Shown: one piece after another, positions 61,892-64,000 of the stretch | How positions within the stretch are numbered: position 1 is the first letter of the stretch | Layout: the number at the start of each line of letters is the position of its first letter | Assembly (NCBI GenBank): GCA_049583715.1 | Contig: JBAUWJ010000135.1 | Coordinates: forward strand, 8,885-72,884 | Source of the DNA: JAANXG01 sp049583715 | GTDB lineage: Bacteria > Pseudomonadota > Gammaproteobacteria > Arenicellales > JAANXG01 | Length of the DNA: 64,000 bases | Reading direction: 5' to 3' | The notes under the pieces: model-generated | What the model was told of the DNA's origin: nothing | What the model saw: the letters and a program-made list of their open reading frames with translations, nothing else | The model's database searches: none | Position numbers and translations under genes: made by a program

Positions 61892-62757
61892 CACGCTCCG
61901 GGAGCGGCGCCGTCGACCAGCCCGGGGGCCGGCACTGGCTGCTGGCCTACCCGGGCCTCATGCTGCTGGTGTTCTTCGTCGTCCCGTTCTCGATCATGGT
62001 GGCGGTGAGTTTCTTCCACCGCGTCCAGAGTGCCTTCTACCGCCCGGGCTTCGAGCTTGCAAACTACGCCCGCTTCTTCTCGCCGCTGTTCGTCGATCAT
62101 CTCGTCTTCTCGCTGTATCTCGCGGTGCTCGTGGCCATCGTCAGCGTCAGCATCGGGTTTCCGTTTACCTACCTGCTCACGCGCCTGACCCGACGCGCGC
62201 AGACCTTCTGGCTGGTGTTCCTGCTCAGCGTGCTGTCCTTGTCCGAGGTCATTATCGCCTTCTCCTGGTCGCTGCTGCTGTCTCGGACCGCCGGCGTATC
62301 GAACGTGCTGGTGTGGCTGGGAATCATGGACCACCCGGAATCCTGGTCGCCCGGCTTCGTCGCGGTGATGTTCGGCTTCTGCTATCTCACCCTGCCCTAC
62401 ACGGTGCTCATGCTGTATCCGTCCGTGTCCCGTCTGGACCGCGAGCTGACGGAGGCGGCGCGCAGTCTCGGCGCCTCACCGGTGCGTGCGTTCTTCACCG
62501 TGGTGGTGCCCGTGCTGCGCACGGCCATCGTGGGCGCGCTGATCCTGGTGTTCGTGTTCTCGCTGGGCGTCTACCTGATTCCCCAGATACTCGGACGGCC
62601 CGAGCACTGGACCCTGTCGGTGCTGATCACCGATCAGGCGATCTACCAGTCGAACGTACCCTTCGCCGCCGCCCTGGCGGTGTTCCTGCTGCTCACAAGC
62701 CTGGCGCTGATCGGGCTGACGTTCTTCGTCGGCCGCCGGCGGGTGCCGGCGTCATGA
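61888..62757 (+). CDS. PotB-like ABC transporter permease
   Basis: 289 aa with six membrane segments. The EAA loop is LTEAARSLGASPVRAFFTVVVPVLRTAIVGALILVF. The layout matches PotB/PotH spermidine-putrescine permeases. Both ends overlap neighbours by ATGA, so translation is coupled through the operon. Confidence 0.93.
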   Translation: MTRSGSGAVDQPGGRHWLLAYPGLMLLVFFVVPFSIMVAVSFFHRVQSAFYRPGFELANYARFFSPLFVDHLVFSLYLAVLVAIVSVSIGFPFTYLLTRLTRRAQTFWLVFLLSVLSLSEVIIAFSWSLLLSRTAGVSNVLVWLGIMDHPESWSPGFVAVMFGFCYLTLPYTVLMLYPSVSRLDRELTEAARSLGASPVRAFFTVVVPVLRTAIVGALILVFVFSLGVYLIPQILGRPEHWTLSVLITDQAIYQSNVPFAAALAVFLLLTSLALIGLTFFVGRRRVPAS

Positions 62758-63554
62758 GCAGGCTGCTGCGCAACTGTTTCTTCGGGCTCGTGGCACTGTT
62801 CCTGTGTGCGCCGCTGGTGGTCATGCTGGGCGTGTCGGTCAACGCCAAGAAACTCCTGTTCTTTCCGCCCGAGGGTTTCTCTCTGCGATGGTACGTCGAG
62901 ATGCTGACCCAGCACGCCTGGCTTCATCCGATACAGAACAGCGTGGTGATCGCGACCTGCGCCGGTCTGATCTCCATCTCCATCGCCCTGCCGCTCGCCT
63001 ATGCACTGTGGCGCTACGGGCTGTCCTACGCGAAGGTGCTCTACGGCCTCGGCGTCGCGCCGTTCATGCTGCCGCCGGTGATCACGGCGCTCGGCTTCAT
63101 GATCTTCTGGGCTTCGATCGGCCATTACGGGCGGATCGAGAACGACATCGTCGCCCACGGCATCTTTCTGGTCACGTTGCCGCTGATGACGATATCTTTG
63201 GGCCTGGAGTCCACGGACAAGGCGATGGTGGAGGCGGCGCAGACCATGGGGGCGAACGAGCGGCAGGTATTCACCACCATCGTGCTGCCCCTGATCCGTC
63301 CCTACATCATCTCGGGCTACGCCTTCGCCTTCGTGCTCAGCCTCAACGAGTACATCATCGCCTACATGGTCGCGGGTTTCACCGTGGAGACGCTGCCGAT
63401 CAAGATCTTCAACAGCCTGCGCTACGGCTACACACCGGTCATGGCGTCGGTGGCCGTGCTGTTCGTGACCGTGGCGCTGGTGGTCTTCGGGCTGATCGGC
63501 CGCTTCGGCAACCTGCCCCGCCTGCTCGGCCGATGGTCGCCGGAGCAGCAGTAG
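62754..63554 (+). CDS. PotC-like ABC transporter permease
   Basis: 266 aa from an ATG at 62754 that overlaps the upstream stop. There are six membrane segments. The EAA loop is MVEAAQTMGANERQVFTTIVLPLIRPYIISGYAFAF, and SLNEYIIAYMVAGFTVETLPIKIF is typical of PotC/PotI. It is the last gene of the importer operon. A GTCGGAAT palindrome starts 10 bp after the stop. Confidence 0.93.
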   Translation: MSRLLRNCFFGLVALFLCAPLVVMLGVSVNAKKLLFFPPEGFSLRWYVEMLTQHAWLHPIQNSVVIATCAGLISISIALPLAYALWRYGLSYAKVLYGLGVAPFMLPPVITALGFMIFWASIGHYGRIENDIVAHGIFLVTLPLMTISLGLESTDKAMVEAAQTMGANERQVFTTIVLPLIRPYIISGYAFAFVLSLNEYIIAYMVAGFTVETLPIKIFNSLRYGYTPVMASVAVLFVTVALVVFGLIGRFGNLPRLLGRWSPEQQ

Positions 63555-63563
63555 GGTTATTTT

Positions 63564-63690
63564 GTCGGAATGAATTCCGACCCACAGGGATGTGGGGAGT
63601 GCCGGAGATCGCCGGGAGCGGGATCCGGCCGACCCACTTCGGATGTGGGGAGTGCCGGAGATCGCCGGGAGCCAGACCGGCCGAGCCACA
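63564..63690. repeat. GTCGGAATGAATTCCGAC palindrome plus two 53-bp-type units
   Basis: The palindrome at 63564-63581 is followed by CCCACAGGGATGTGGGGAGT and two CGGATGTGGGGAGTGCCGGAG/CCGGCCGA-type units of about 53 bp, inverted relative to those at 11.65-11.77 kb. It may double as the transporter-operon terminator. Confidence 0.82.
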
Positions 63691-63700
63691 GGAGCGGACT

Positions 63701-64000
63701 CCCTCTCCCGCTGGCGAAGAGGGTCAGGGCGAGGGTGGTCCCAGACGCTGCCCCCTCACCCCAGCCCTCTCCCGGAGGGGGAGGGAGCCCCTCGGTACAC
63801 CCGTCGAGGTGGAGCAGAGGAAGAAGCATTCCCTCTCCCGCTGGCGGGAGAGGGTCAGGGTGAGGGTGGTCCCAAACACCGCCCCCTCACCCCAGGCCTC
63901 TCCCGGAGGGGGAGGGAGCCCCTCGGTACACCCGTCGAGGTGGAGCAGAGGAAGCATTCCCTCTCCCGCTGGCGGGAGAGGGTCAGGGTGAGGGTGGTCC
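63701..64000. repeat. Tandem array of the composite CCCTCTCCC repeat, running off the window
   Basis: Units begin CCCTCTCCCGCTGGCG at 63701, 63831 and 63959 (periods 130 and 128 bp). Each contains GGGCGAGGGTGGTCCC or GGGTGAGGGTGGTCCC, CCCCCTCACCCC, CCTCTCCCGGAGGGGGAGGG and CTCGGTACACCCGTCGAGG. The third unit is cut by the window end. No gene is supported here. Confidence 0.9.

Noticed and set aside
63701..64000. CRISPR-like array
   Set aside because: The repeats are long (128-130 bp), lack unique spacers of constant length and contain hairpin modules shared with dispersed copies. No cas genes are present.

Overview
The window is high-GC, gene-dense bacterial chromosomal DNA, most likely from a proteobacterium and probably a gammaproteobacterium. 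This placement is an inference from BolA, the TrkA/TrkH pair, many ATGA-type operon overlaps and abundant REP-like hairpin repeats. There is no rRNA marker to prove it. I saw no rRNA, tRNA, CRISPR array, prophage or intact transposase. About 62 protein genes are supported, most of them with recognisable families.

Layout. Positions 0.1-18 kb are mixed housekeeping and metabolic genes: a DMT exporter, an HDAC-like deacetylase next to a Pat-like acetyltransferase, an MFS carrier, BolA, a TauE/SafE anion exporter, DinB, two purine-type phosphoribosyltransferases, a LOG-type nucleotide hydrolase, glycerate 2-kinase, a patatin, an aldo/keto reductase, a class I aminotransferase and a citrate synthase. 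Positions 18-26.8 kb hold a taurine dissimilation island: pta, tauC, tauB, tauA, tpa, tauR and xsc. Taurine is imported by TauABC, transaminated to sulfoacetaldehyde by Tpa, and split by Xsc into acetyl phosphate and sulfite. Pta makes acetyl-CoA, and a citrate synthase gene lies divergently beside pta. Three regularly spaced TAGA(G)CCAG-like sites between tpa and tauR are a candidate TauR operator.

Positions 27-32 kb contain a GMC oxidoreductase, a GNAT, a Dph6-like ATP pyrophosphatase with a VOC gene remnant, a secreted cyclophilin and an orphan PhnD-like binding protein. Positions 32-48 kb are a minus-strand purine catabolic island. It encodes hiuH, xdhA, xdhB, xdhC, a BMP/YufOPQ-type ABC importer, puuD, puuE, uraD, alc, allA and guaD. 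Together these carry guanine or xanthine through urate and allantoin to glyoxylate plus two urea.

Positions 48-53 kb hold a DUF1993 gene, the TrkA/TrkH potassium uptake pair, a Na+/H+ antiporter and a small conserved protein. Positions 53-59.4 kb hold a nitrilase, a RibD/DHFR-like reductase, a VOC protein, a secreted OB-fold protein, an acetamidase/formamidase, a nitronate monooxygenase-like protein and a MaoC dehydratase. Positions 59.7-63.6 kb are a four-gene spermidine/putrescine-type ABC importer with a Tat signal on its binding protein.

Two families of dispersed, palindrome-rich repeats sit between genes throughout. One is a two-hairpin element built around GTCGGAATGAATTCCGAC, with copies near 6.6, 11.5-11.8, 37.7-37.9 and 63.6 kb. 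The other is a composite element built around CCCTCTCCC/GGGAGAGGG, with copies near 6.15, 15.15, 42.6, 57.5 and 59.4 kb and a tandem array from 63.7 kb to the window end.
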